The notes beneath the pieces are model-generated. The model was not told the origin of the DNA. It did no database searches and saw only the letters and a program-made list of their open reading frames with translations. Position numbers and translations under genes: made by a program. From Streptomyces tirandamycinicus (GTDB lineage: Bacteria; Actinomycetota; Actinomycetes; Streptomycetales; Streptomycetaceae), in the NCBI RefSeq assembly GCF_003097515.1, contig NZ_CP029188.1, positions 2,223,001-2,287,000 of the forward strand: 64,000 nucleotides of DNA. Direction: 5' to 3'. The stretch's first letter is position 1; each line of letters opens with the position of its first letter. Positions 8,198 through 16,431 of this stretch are shown one piece after another.

Positions 8198-8377
8198 TCA
8201 GTGGCTGCTGGCGGTCGACGCGCTGCTGGCCGAGGCGGCGGGGCAGGACGCGCAGCTGATGCTTCCCGCGCTGCCGAGGGTGCTGCTCGGGGCGTGCCCG
8301 GCCGGCAGCACCTCCAGCTCGGGGGGTTCACCCTCCAGTACGAGTTCCAGTACGTCGGTGTCGGGCAACCTGTCCAT
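8198..8377 (-). CDS. RiPP precursor peptide B
   Basis: 59 aa, easily missed because of its size. The ATG at 8377 follows a doubled AGGAG-rich stretch. The leader (1-25) ends in 'EPPELEVLP', matching the other precursors, although its first half ('MDRLPDTDVLELVLEG') diverges. The core (26-59) has 12 Ser, 2 Thr and 2 Cys (Cys42, Cys45), including 'SISCASCP' and the Ser/Ala-rich tail 'ASASSASTASSH'. It would be a substrate of the same modification enzymes. The divergent leader may indicate that the PELEVLP segment is the recognition element. Confidence 0.83.
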   Translation of the reverse strand: MDRLPDTDVLELVLEGEPPELEVLPAGHAPSSTLGSAGSISCASCPAASASSASTASSH

Positions 8378-8495
8378 GCCGTGTCCTCTCCTTTCCTCTC
8401 CTGCTCCTCGTACGACGACCGGCGTCGCCGCCGGATCGTCCGCCGAGGGCCGCCGGCCGGGACCCGGTGCCCCGGCCGGCCGTGGTGCGGGTGCG

Positions 8496-8654
8496 CTACT
8501 TGGAGCTCAGGGTGCTCGCGCACCCCCAGGTCATGGCCGGGCAGGAACCGGAGCCGACGGTGGCGGCGCAGGAGACGTTCCCGGCCGAGTACTCCTCGGG
8601 GAGCACCTCCAGTTCGGGCATCTCCTGGTCCAGACGCAGGTCGAGGTCGTTCAT
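8496..8654 (-). CDS. RiPP precursor peptide C
   Basis: 52 aa, the shortest precursor, with AGGAG upstream of ATG 8654. The leader (1-19) 'MNDLDLRLDQEMPELEVLP' is nearly the common minimal form. The core (20-52) has 7 Ser, 3 Thr and 3 Cys (29, 38, 45) and is the only one with Trp (Trp43, 'MTWGC'). It ends in 'STLSSK'. Azole formation at 'VSCAATVGSGSC' is plausible. This core most resembles the goadsporin type in having spaced Cys and Ser/Thr separated by small residues; that comparison is from memory. Confidence 0.85.
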   Translation of the reverse strand: MNDLDLRLDQEMPELEVLPEEYSAGNVSCAATVGSGSCPAMTWGCASTLSSK

Positions 8655-8754
8655 TGCGGACTCCTGTCGTGTGGTGGGTGGTTCGGTGGTGGTGCGGCTC
8701 CGGAGGTCCGGAGCCGTGGCCGGGTCCCGGCGGGCCCGACGCGGGCGATCTGCG

Positions 8755-8919
8755 TCAGCCGGAGCTGCTGGCCGTGCCGACGGTGCCGATGGAGCCCCCG
8801 GGGCAGGAGAGGGATCCGGCCGTGCCGGCGGATCCGGCGCAGGAGCCCGCGGACTGGGTGTCGGGGAGCACCTCGACCTCGGGGCTCTCCTGCTCGATGC
8901 GCAGATCGAGTTCGTTCAT
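8755..8919 (-). CDS. RiPP precursor peptide D
   Basis: 54 aa, first of the four in transcription order and preceded by AAAGGAA before ATG 8919. The leader (1-19) reads 'MNELDLRIEQESPEVEVLP', a close relative of precursor C with Val for Leu in the conserved motif. The core (20-54) has 9 Ser, 4 Thr and 2 Cys (27, 39) in a Gly/Ala background ('SCAGSAGTAGSLSC', 'GTVGTASSSG'). It lies 86 nt downstream of the SpaB_C gene on the same strand, so the precursors follow the enzymes in one direction. Confidence 0.85.
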   Translation of the reverse strand: MNELDLRIEQESPEVEVLPDTQSAGSCAGSAGTAGSLSCPGGSIGTVGTASSSG

Positions 8920-9005
8920 CACGCTGTTCCTTTCGTGATCTTCAGGCTGCGGTCCCGGACGGGGCCGCTACGGCGCCCTTGACGGACGCCGGGTCTCGGG
9001 GCCCG

Positions 9006-10085
9006 CTAGGGGGCGGTGGTGCCGGGGGGCGCGGCGGGATGCGCCGGATGCACCGGGAGTGGCGAGGGGGGATCGGAGCGCTCCGCCCGTGCCGCCACCC
9101 GTCCGAGAACGGCCTCTTCGAGGGGGAGGAAGCCGAGCCGGTTGAGCGTCATGTGCATCTGCATCAGCAGCAGGCGCGAGGCGACCGCGTCGGGGTCGAC
9201 GGCCAGAGCGCGTCGCACGCCGTCCGCGAGGTCGCGGCCCAGCGCGTCGGCGGCGGCGGGCAGCGCGGGGACTGACCCGGCGTCGGCGGCGGGCAGGGCT
9301 ACGGGCACGGCGCCGGCGGTGGAGGCTGGACCGACATCGGTGTGGGCATGGGCATCGGCAGCGGCAGAGCAGGACCCGGCACGGGCGGAGGACCGGGCAC
9401 GGGCGGAGGTGGTGAGGGGCCGTGCTGCGGGCTCCCGGCCACCGATGGGCGGTCGCGCGCCCGCCGCCCACCGTTCGGCGATCCGCTCCGTCTCCTGAAG
9501 CCAGGCCGGGTCCCCGGCGAGGAGGCCCGTCCAGTGGCCCCAGTGCAGCCGCCAGATCCGCTCGCGCTGACTCCGGCCCAGCGTGCCCAGGCAGGACCGC
9601 ATCACCCGCACCGCGAGGTGTGCCCTGGCCGTGCGGTCCGCTCCGGTCGCCCGTACCGCGTCCAGGCCCAGCTCACTGCTTGCCTGGAAGACCTCCTCGG
9701 CGATGTCGACGGCCGGAGGGGAGCCGTAGTAGTGGTGCTCCCTGCCGTAGACGCCCAGGCTGAGCCGGCGACTGCCGTGACCGGGCAGGCCCTCCTCCGC
9801 CCGCGGGTGCAGCCGCTCGACCTCCCCCCGGGCGGGCGGGGGGACGTGCTCCTTCCACAGGGCGCGGCCGGCCTCCCAGCAGTCGTCGAGCACGGCCGGG
9901 GTGCCCAGGAAGCGCACCCGCAGATGCGGGCCGCTCGCGTCGGCGTAGCGGAGGAAGAACCACCGCCGGACGCCCGCGCGCTCGGCCGCCTCGACCCAGG
10001 CCGGGACCAGGCCGGTCAGCAGGAGTTCGCCGTCCCGGTGCCCGGCGTGGTGGACTCGGGCGTACAGCCATTCCTCGGTGGCCAT
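9006..10085 (-). CDS. SpaB_C / thiopeptide-type dehydratase elimination protein
   Basis: 359 aa. The N-terminal part ('EEWLYARVHHAGHRDGELLLTGLVPAWV', 'WFFLRYADASGPHLRVRF', 'YGREHHYYGSP') is the SpaB_C fold found at the C-terminus of LanB enzymes and alone in thiopeptide and goadsporin clusters. This fold eliminates glutamate from glutamylated Ser/Thr to give Dha/Dhb; paralogues catalyse the thiopeptide [4+2] cycloaddition. It starts one base after the LanB-N stop codon. Only one such protein is present, so elimination rather than pyridine formation is the likely job. The last 100 residues are Ala/Pro-rich linker and helix. Confidence 0.9.
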   Translation of the reverse strand: MATEEWLYARVHHAGHRDGELLLTGLVPAWVEAAERAGVRRWFFLRYADASGPHLRVRFLGTPAVLDDCWEAGRALWKEHVPPPARGEVERLHPRAEEGLPGHGSRRLSLGVYGREHHYYGSPPAVDIAEEVFQASSELGLDAVRATGADRTARAHLAVRVMRSCLGTLGRSQRERIWRLHWGHWTGLLAGDPAWLQETERIAERWAAGARPPIGGREPAARPLTTSARARSSARAGSCSAAADAHAHTDVGPASTAGAVPVALPAADAGSVPALPAAADALGRDLADGVRRALAVDPDAVASRLLLMQMHMTLNRLGFLPLEEAVLGRVAARAERSDPPSPLPVHPAHPAAPPGTTAP

Positions 10086-10086
10086 C

Positions 10087-12747
10087 TCAGCACCGCCCCC
10101 GGTCCGTGCCCGGTGCCGGGCGGGCGAAGTGCACGCAGTGCTCCACCGCACGGGCGCCGGGGCCCTCCCCGGCGGGGCGGCGCGGCAGGCACTCGGTGAA
10201 CACCACCACCGTGTCCGGCCGTTCGGTGAGGCGGTCCAGCAGGTCCAGGCCGGTGGGGGAGGCGAAGGCCAGCCACAGCGGCTTGCGGGCCCGGTCCCCG
10301 CGCCGCGGGGCGCCGTTCTCCCCTCTGACGTACACCTCGGCGGGCATGCCGTGTTCCCGCCGCCAGGCGTCGACCCGTTCCAGGAAGTCCGCCGTTTCCT
10401 CGCCCGGTTCCCGGCGCGGTACCTGGGACGCCTCCATCCGCCACCGCGCCCGCCGGACCGCCGCACCCGCCACGACGTGCCGGGCCGACACGCCGGGTCC
10501 CGTCTCCGACGGGTCGTCCGGGCGGGTGCCGTCGGCGAGACCCGGGGGAAGCCACCAGGGGTCGGCCAGGACCAGCAGGAACCGGGCCGCTCCCCCCACC
10601 AGATGGCACGGGACGGTGCCGAGGTAGACGGGGGCCACCGGTGTGCCGCTCCGGCGGCGCAGTTCCAGGGCGTTCTCCCGGCTGTCGTGGACCAGGTCCA
10701 GCGCCTCCAGCGGTACGCCCGGGCCGGACCGGCGCGGCGCGGTGGGCCAGTGCAGCGACGCGGGAAGGACGCCGCAGCTGTCCCCCTGGAGGGGATTGAC
10801 CTCGCGGGCCGGGACGAACTCCAGGCACTCGGCGTCCGGATGAAGCGTGCGCGCCCAGGCCCGGAGCCGTTCGGCGAAGCCCGCCCCGCGCGGGCCGCCG
10901 GCGGAGTCGTACAGCCGGTGGAAACGGGCGATCAGCCCTCCCATGCCCGAGGAGACCTGGTTGACGACGAGGAGCGGGCCGTCGGCGGGCTCCTCGCAGT
11001 CCTGGAAGACGACCGCGACCGAGGGCAGGCAACTCGACCGCCCCGGACGGGCGGGGCGAGGGCGGGCGGTACCCGGCGCGACTCCGGAGGGGGCTCCGGA
11101 GGGGGCTCCGGAGGGGGCTCCGAGAGCGCCGGGGCCGCTCGGTCCCACGGAGACGCCGGGACCGCCGGGGCCGCTCGGTCCCACGGAGACGCCGGGACCG
11201 CCGGGGCCGCTCGGTCCCACGGAGACGCCGGGACCGCCGGGAACACCGGGAACGCCGAATGCGGCCAGTTCCTGAAGGAAGCCGAACACGTCGTCGCAGA
11301 CACCGTCCTCGCCGAACCGCGCCACGAACGCGTCGGTGAGCGCCTGGTACTCGGGAGACACCCGCAGGCTGTCGCACGCGGCCCGGGCATGGCGCCGCAG
11401 CACCGTGGCCCGCTCGTCGTCCCGCGGGCGGGCCGGGAGGGTGCCGGCCCGGTCCTCGTAGACCAGGGTCACCTCGCGCAGCGGCCAGTCGTCGGCGGCG
11501 CCGAGCGCGTCGAGGGCCTCCTCCAGTGCCTCGCGCAGCCGCACCAGGCCGGCGGCCCGGGCCGCCGGGCAGCCGCCGGCGATGGCCGACAGCTCGCGCG
11601 CGGCGGTCAGCAGCCGCCCGGCCGCCCGGTGGTCCGACGGGTCCCGGGACGCGGCCAGTGCCGCGGCGAGCCAGTCCAGAAGCCGGTCCTGCGGGCAGGG
11701 GTCGTCGACGTCCAGCAGACCGGCCTCCAGGTACCGGGCCAGCCGGACGGCGGGCAGCCCCCGCGGATCCCGCAGGGCGGCGGACAGGTCCTCCCTTCCG
11801 CTCGCGTCCAGGACCTCGTCGTCCGACCAGGCCCAGCCGTCGGTCACCGACTGCCGTGGCTCGCTCAGCCGGGCGGTGGGGCCCGCGGTGCGCAGGGAGC
11901 CGTTGACCCGCCAGCGGACCAGGCCGCGCACCCCGTCCCGGACGGCCGCCGCCCGCAGCAGCACCCGCCCTGCCAGGGGGTGCAGGCCGACCCGTACCCG
12001 TGCGCCGTGGTCCGCTCCGGGGACGGCGACATGGGTGAGCGAGGACAGCGGACTGGCCTTCAGCGCGGACCGTACGGCGTACCCGTACGCGGTGAGGCGT
12101 TCCCCTCGGTCCAGCGGCCGCCCGTCCGGCTGCCGTACGCGACGCGAGAACACGGGCGAGACCAGTGCCAGCGCACCGGACACGGCGGGCAGGCCCATGA
12201 GGTGCCGCAGCGTCCGCTCCTCGGCCGCCTCCGCGGCCCCGGCGCGCAGCCGAAGCGACTGCCGCAGCCCGGCGAGGTCCCCGGCGCGTTCCGCCCAGCG
12301 ATCCAGTGCCGCAGTCTCCCTTCCCTTCGGCGCGAGTGCCTCGCGGACCTGCGCGAGCAGCTCCGGTGTCACGGGGTGCGGGCGCCCGGCGTGCGCCGCC
12401 CTCCGCCAGCGCAGCACCGACCGGCGCGCGCCGGTGGCCGCCATCAGCGGTACGGCGTCGTACAGCAGCCCGGTCACCGCCGGTGCCAGGGCGGCCAGTT
12501 CCCGGCGGGCCGCGGCGATCCGGTCCAGGACCTCGGCGACCTCCTCGGCGGCCAGCGGTGCCACGGCGGCTGCCGGAAGTCCGGCGACCCTGCTCAGGGC
12601 CGGGCCCTCGGCCAGGGGGTGTCCGGCGGCGGGCGGAGGTGCGGTCGCGGACTGGGGCGCCATGGCGGGCTGAGCCGCCGTCGTGGACTGAGGCTCCATG
12701 GCGGGCTGAGCCGCCGTCGCGGACTGCCTCTCGGTCGAGGTCGTCAT
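10087..12747 (-). CDS. LanB-type lantibiotic dehydratase, glutamylation half
   Basis: 886 aa. It matches the Lant_dehydr_N type: N-terminal helices after a Gln/Ala-rich tail, 'VPLMAATGARRSVLRWRRAAH', 'VSPVFSRRVRQPDGRPL', and a C-terminal 'RVPRREPGEETADFLERVDAWRREHGMP' region. In split LanB systems this half uses glutamyl-tRNA to glutamylate Ser/Thr in the core peptide, and the next gene completes elimination. Its ATG overlaps the upstream stop (TGATG). The unusual feature is a collagen-like Gly/Pro/Ser insertion at about residues 500-553 made of DNA repeats. The absence of LanC argues against a lanthipeptide. Confidence 0.92.
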   Translation of the reverse strand: MTTSTERQSATAAQPAMEPQSTTAAQPAMAPQSATAPPPAAGHPLAEGPALSRVAGLPAAAVAPLAAEEVAEVLDRIAAARRELAALAPAVTGLLYDAVPLMAATGARRSVLRWRRAAHAGRPHPVTPELLAQVREALAPKGRETAALDRWAERAGDLAGLRQSLRLRAGAAEAAEERTLRHLMGLPAVSGALALVSPVFSRRVRQPDGRPLDRGERLTAYGYAVRSALKASPLSSLTHVAVPGADHGARVRVGLHPLAGRVLLRAAAVRDGVRGLVRWRVNGSLRTAGPTARLSEPRQSVTDGWAWSDDEVLDASGREDLSAALRDPRGLPAVRLARYLEAGLLDVDDPCPQDRLLDWLAAALAASRDPSDHRAAGRLLTAARELSAIAGGCPAARAAGLVRLREALEEALDALGAADDWPLREVTLVYEDRAGTLPARPRDDERATVLRRHARAACDSLRVSPEYQALTDAFVARFGEDGVCDDVFGFLQELAAFGVPGVPGGPGVSVGPSGPGGPGVSVGPSGPGGPGVSVGPSGPGALGAPSGAPSGAPSGVAPGTARPRPARPGRSSCLPSVAVVFQDCEEPADGPLLVVNQVSSGMGGLIARFHRLYDSAGGPRGAGFAERLRAWARTLHPDAECLEFVPAREVNPLQGDSCGVLPASLHWPTAPRRSGPGVPLEALDLVHDSRENALELRRRSGTPVAPVYLGTVPCHLVGGAARFLLVLADPWWLPPGLADGTRPDDPSETGPGVSARHVVAGAAVRRARWRMEASQVPRREPGEETADFLERVDAWRREHGMPAEVYVRGENGAPRRGDRARKPLWLAFASPTGLDLLDRLTERPDTVVVFTECLPRRPAGEGPGARAVEHCVHFARPAPGTDRGRC
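11088..11244 (-). repeat. Tandem repeats encoding a Gly/Pro/Ser insertion in the LanB protein
   Basis: Three copies of a 36-bp unit (11137-11172, 11173-11208, 11209-11244) encode repeated 'GVSVGPSGPGGP'. Beside them about three 12-bp units encode 'APSG'. All keep frame inside the lanB-like gene. The segment is probably an exposed flexible loop and is likely to vary in copy number between strains. Confidence 0.9.
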
Positions 12748-13886
12748 CACACGCCCCCGAACAGCGCCAGCAGCGAGCGCACGCAGAAGACCGCGACGAG
12801 CAGCGCGTAGGCCAGGCAGACGACTCCGAACACCTGGTAGCGCAGTTGCCGGGAGCGGCTGCGGACGGCGAGCCAGCTCGGCGGCGGCTGCCGCAGCACC
12901 CGGCACCGCAGCGCGGTGAAGGCGCGCGAGCGCAGGTTCAGTGTGCCCATGGCCGACTCCAGCGCGTGGTACCCGTCGGTGGGGAGCAGCGGGTTCAGGT
13001 TCGCCAGCAGCAGGCCGATCTGCAGCCAGACCATCAGCAGGGAGAGCTGCCCGAACTGCCCGTCGGCGTACAGCGACAGCGCCGACCAGCCGCCCAGCCA
13101 CAGCACGTCCTGGGCCACCCCGGCCAGGGCGATGACCACCCGCGACCCTCGGCCGGGGAGCCGGTGCGCGTCGGTGCGGTCCACATAGGCCACGGGGACC
13201 AGGTAGAAGAGGAGGCCGACGCCGATCTCCCGGACGGGGACGCCGTAGTAGCGGCACGCCAGCCCGTGGGCCAGTTCGTGCAGCGCGGTCTGCAGCAGCA
13301 TGCTGCAGACGACGACCGTCCAGCCCCACACCGGGAGGGACAGGGCCGGACCGCCGGAGGCGAGGGGAGCGGCGAGCGCCGATCCGGCCCCCCAGACGGC
13401 GAGGACGGCGGCGGCGGTCCACAGGACGCCGAAGGGCAGCGGCGCGCGGCGGAGCAGCGCGGCGGGCGGATCCAGCACGGCGCGGACCCCGGAGCCCACC
13501 AGCGGCCGGCGTGGCATATGGCTGCGGCGGGCGAAGCGCACGGCCGAGGCGTCCCGGCCGCCGTCCGGGGGCACGGTCAGCAGTCCGGCGGCGCGCAGCT
13601 CACCCAGGAAGTCCAGCACCACCTGCCGGGTGGAGCCGTCACCGCGTCCCGCGCCCGAGGCGCGGGCGGCGAACTCCCGTCCGGTCATGGAGCCGTCGAG
13701 GGCCGTGAGGATCGCGGCCCCGCTCCTCGACAGCCGGGTGTAGTGGCCGCTGACGGGGTCGTAGGCGAGCGGTTCGTGGTGCAGACCCTCGGTGATCTCG
13801 ACGTCGGGGCGCATGGCCGGGCGTTCGGTGTCGAGCCAGGACGGCTCGGCGGTGCCGGAGGCGACGCCGGTGGACGGGCCGGCCAT
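12747..13886 (-). CDS. PqqD-like / M50 metalloprotease of the RiPP cluster
   Basis: 379 aa. Residues about 26-105 resemble a PqqD/RRE winged-helix ('LAYDPVSGHYTRLSRSGAAILTALDG'), able to bind a leader peptide. Then come membrane segments with the zinc motif HELAH (203-207) and the second site 'NPLLPTDG' containing Asp304, both diagnostic of site-2-protease-like M50 enzymes. It may remove leaders or help export/protect, the roles suggested for similar RiPP-associated proteins. It is coupled by TGATG overlaps to genes on both sides. Neither the cleavage target nor the role is proven. Confidence 0.87.
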   Translation of the reverse strand: MAGPSTGVASGTAEPSWLDTERPAMRPDVEITEGLHHEPLAYDPVSGHYTRLSRSGAAILTALDGSMTGREFAARASGAGRGDGSTRQVVLDFLGELRAAGLLTVPPDGGRDASAVRFARRSHMPRRPLVGSGVRAVLDPPAALLRRAPLPFGVLWTAAAVLAVWGAGSALAAPLASGGPALSLPVWGWTVVVCSMLLQTALHELAHGLACRYYGVPVREIGVGLLFYLVPVAYVDRTDAHRLPGRGSRVVIALAGVAQDVLWLGGWSALSLYADGQFGQLSLLMVWLQIGLLLANLNPLLPTDGYHALESAMGTLNLRSRAFTALRCRVLRQPPPSWLAVRSRSRQLRYQVFGVVCLAYALLVAVFCVRSLLALFGGV

Positions 13887-14680
13887 CACCGCTCCCCGGT
13901 CCGGTCGGCCGGGGCCGGGGCCGACCGGACCCGGTGGGGGGACCCGAGGGCCAGTCCGATCAGTTGTGCCCGGCCGGATCCGTCGATGCCCAGATGGGTG
14001 CGTCCCGCCGCACCGAGCACACCGGCGAACACGGAGCCGGCGGCTCCGAGGGAGAGGGCCGCGAGCCAGGTGGCGTGGGCCAGTGCCGCGCCGCGCGCCA
14101 GCAGCAGCCGGTGGCCCCCCGCCCCGTGCCGTTCGGCGGCCGTCGCCAGGTCGCCGTGCACCACCACCAGGGCCGGGGCATCGCCGAACTCCAGTTGCAG
14201 CACCAGGTCGGCGAGCGGCGGCAGGACGACGTGCGGCTCGGGCTCCAGCCGCCGCGCCCCGGGCGCATAGCGGTGGCAGCCGTCCGGAACGCCGAGGAGT
14301 CGCTGCACCAGTACGGTCGCGGACGGCGCCGGCAGTGTGGGGAAGGCCGGTCGCCACAGCCGCTCGTCCTGCTCGAAGGCGTACCCGAGGGCCTGGACGA
14401 GGACGTCCCCGTCCAGGGGTTCGGGGGCCCAGTGCCGCTGGGCGGTGCGGCGGCGCAGCGCGTGGACCGGGTCGCCGGGCAGCGGCGGAGCCGCGCCGGG
14501 CCGGAAGTCGTCGGCGGTGGCGGTGGCGGTGGCCGACCGTGAGGCGGCCCGGGTGGCGGACGTGGTGACGGCACCGGGCGCGGTGGCGGGTGCGGTGGCG
14601 GATGCGGTGACGGTGGCGGACGTGGTGGGCGGTGCGGCCAGCAGCTCCTCGGTGAGCCGGGCCGTGTCGATCAGCGGCAC
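13886..14680 (-). CDS. SagB-like nitroreductase-fold protein
   Basis: 264 aa from GTG 14680, overlapping the previous gene by 10 nt. After an Ala/Thr-rich N-terminal linker made from degenerate repeats, residues 70-264 carry nitroreductase-fold features: 'RRRTAQRHWAPEPL', 'GCHRYAPGARRLEP' and the C-terminal helix 'GAALAHATWLAALSLGAAGSVFAGVLG'. SagB-type enzymes use FMN to oxidise azolines to azoles. This is the second such protein in the cluster and looks degenerate, so it may be a structural partner of the fused SagB domain encoded just upstream. Assignment is by motif and context. Confidence 0.75.
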   Translation of the reverse strand: MPLIDTARLTEELLAAPPTTSATVTASATAPATAPGAVTTSATRAASRSATATATADDFRPGAAPPLPGDPVHALRRRTAQRHWAPEPLDGDVLVQALGYAFEQDERLWRPAFPTLPAPSATVLVQRLLGVPDGCHRYAPGARRLEPEPHVVLPPLADLVLQLEFGDAPALVVVHGDLATAAERHGAGGHRLLLARGAALAHATWLAALSLGAAGSVFAGVLGAAGRTHLGIDGSGRAQLIGLALGSPHRVRSAPAPADRTGER

Positions 14681-16431
14681 GAGCCGCTCCCTTCGTCGTG
14701 GAGCCGCACGGCGGCGGTGATGAGCGCGGGCCCGGCGGCGCCCACCAGGAGTTCCCGGTGCCGTTGCAGGGGGTGGGGGTCGAGCAGGCCGTGCGCCAGC
14801 CCGATCGCCCGGGCCGTGAGAGCCAGTTGGGCCAGTGCGCATCCGGTGTCGAGGTTCCCCACGCGGTAGGCGAACGGACCGTACTTCCGGGCGACGCGGC
14901 CGATGTCCGAGGCGAGGACCAGGTGCACGCCGGGCCGTGTCCCGCCGTCCGCGGCTTCCCCGCCCAGTGCCTCGATGAGAGTGCCGAGGTGGTCGGTGTG
15001 GGGGTGCATGGCGGTGAGCGCGTGGTCGGCGGCGTCGTAGTAGTGGACGCCGTCGGGGAGGCCGGGGACACCCCGGAGCAGCGCGTAGACATGGGGCGAG
15101 CCCAGGTTTCCGCCGGTCGGGGCCCAGCGGTTGACCCGGCCGGGGTCGCCGGCCTCGCCCTCGTCGCCGGGGCCGCGCAGCCCGGCGGTGAAGCGCATCA
15201 GGGCCGCCAGGGCCTCCGGCCACGGCGGCGGTTCCGCGACCGCGGCGAGCTTCTCCAGGTCCGCCAGGGATGCCTCGGGCAGCGGATGCCGCGGATTGTT
15301 GGGGTACCTCAGCCGCTCGAACTGGAGCCCGACGTTCTCCGGGCGGAAGTGGTGCTGGTGCGCCTTGGGGTTGACCAGATGCCGGGGTGGGAAGGCCACG
15401 GCGTGCTCGTAGTGCAGCGGCCCGTCGTCCGGCAGGGGATCGGTGCGGCCTTCGGCGGTCGGGTAGCAGGTGCGGCAGCCGGCGTCGGGAGTCAGTTTGT
15501 ACGTGGTGGTCGAGCTGTCCGCGAGGTCCACGACGAGCTGCCCGCCGAGGGACTGGACCGGCTCGCCCCGCAGCAGCAGGGCCCTCAGCTCCTCGGCGAT
15601 CAGTCCGGCTGCGGTCGCCGCGCCCGAGGTGGGGGCCACGGCCAGGAAACCTTCGGGTGGCAGCGGCCGGAGCGCGACGGCGGCACGGGCGCAGTGCGCG
15701 CAGGCGGTCGCCGACGGGTCGACCAGCGGCCCCACGGCGACCCGTCCGTCCCGCTCGTCAGCCAGCAGCAGCCGGATGCCCAGCCGGGCGCTCTGCTCGA
15801 CGATCCGGTCGACCGTCGCACGGGGCGCCGCGAGGTCGGCGACGACCAGTGCTTCCTCAGGTGCCTCCTCGCCGGGCGCGAGCGGGAGCACATCGGTGAT
15901 CCCGAGGTCGGCCAGTGCCGTCCGCAGCGGCTGCCGCCAGGACGCCCGTACGCTCAGCCGCACCCGGGCCCGGGCCGCGGCGAGCGCCGCATGGCTGGAG
16001 TGGGGGTGGACGCGGGCGCAGTCCAGCGTCCGCGACATCCAGACCGCGGCCGGCCCCGACGGCCCGTCGCCCTCCGGCGGGGGTACGGCCTGCGCCGCGT
16101 CCTCCAGCACCCCCGCGAAGTAGAGGGTGGCGACGGCCTGGTGGACGGCCGATTCGCTCCATCCGGTCGCCTGGGCCAGCGCGGCGGCGTCCCGGCTGCC
16201 GTCCAGGAGGGGCAGCAGGAGCCGCCGGAGGGCCGCGGCCGACGCGCCGCGCAGATGCTGGCGTTCGGCGCCCCCGTCGATGACCACGCCGTCGGGTGTG
16301 TCGACGACATGGAGCCCCCGGCAGAGCTGCGGGCGGGCGGGAAGGCGGAACTGGGGATCGCTGCTCACGGCCGCGGCGACGACCGCCGCGGGCGTGCCGC
16401 GCTGTCCCGGGTCGCCGGCGAGGGTGCTCAC
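14671..16431 (-). CDS. Fusion of E1-like leader-binding domain and SagB-type azoline dehydrogenase
   Basis: 586 aa from GTG 16431, with a 4-nt GTGA overlap to the upstream gene. Residues 1-335 look like the TOMM precursor-binding E1-like/Ocin-ThiF family: a winged-helix start ('RPQLCRGLHVVDTPDGVVIDGG') and two zinc pairs, Cys244/247 and Cys319/322. Residues about 336-586 are a SagB-type nitroreductase: 'RWAPTGGNLGSPHVYALL', 'GVHYYDAADHALT', 'KYGPFAYRVGNLDTGCALAQLAL'. The fusion would bind the leader and oxidise azolines to azoles with FMN. Fusion of these two steps and the presence of a second E1-like protein next to it are both notable. Confidence 0.85.
   Translation of the reverse strand: MSTLAGDPGQRGTPAAVVAAAVSSDPQFRLPARPQLCRGLHVVDTPDGVVIDGGAERQHLRGASAAALRRLLLPLLDGSRDAAALAQATGWSESAVHQAVATLYFAGVLEDAAQAVPPPEGDGPSGPAAVWMSRTLDCARVHPHSSHAALAAARARVRLSVRASWRQPLRTALADLGITDVLPLAPGEEAPEEALVVADLAAPRATVDRIVEQSARLGIRLLLADERDGRVAVGPLVDPSATACAHCARAAVALRPLPPEGFLAVAPTSGAATAAGLIAEELRALLLRGEPVQSLGGQLVVDLADSSTTTYKLTPDAGCRTCYPTAEGRTDPLPDDGPLHYEHAVAFPPRHLVNPKAHQHHFRPENVGLQFERLRYPNNPRHPLPEASLADLEKLAAVAEPPPWPEALAALMRFTAGLRGPGDEGEAGDPGRVNRWAPTGGNLGSPHVYALLRGVPGLPDGVHYYDAADHALTAMHPHTDHLGTLIEALGGEAADGGTRPGVHLVLASDIGRVARKYGPFAYRVGNLDTGCALAQLALTARAIGLAHGLLDPHPLQRHRELLVGAAGPALITAAVRLHDEGSGSCR

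Noticed and set aside
8467..8982. Plus-strand open frames across the precursor region
   Set aside because: They lack ribosome-binding sites and are mirror readings of the minus-strand precursors, whose shared leader motif and Shine-Dalgarno sequences are much better evidence.
10078..12810. Open frame of 910 codons on plus opposite the LanB gene
   Set aside because: Shadow of the lanB-like gene; no recognisable protein features.
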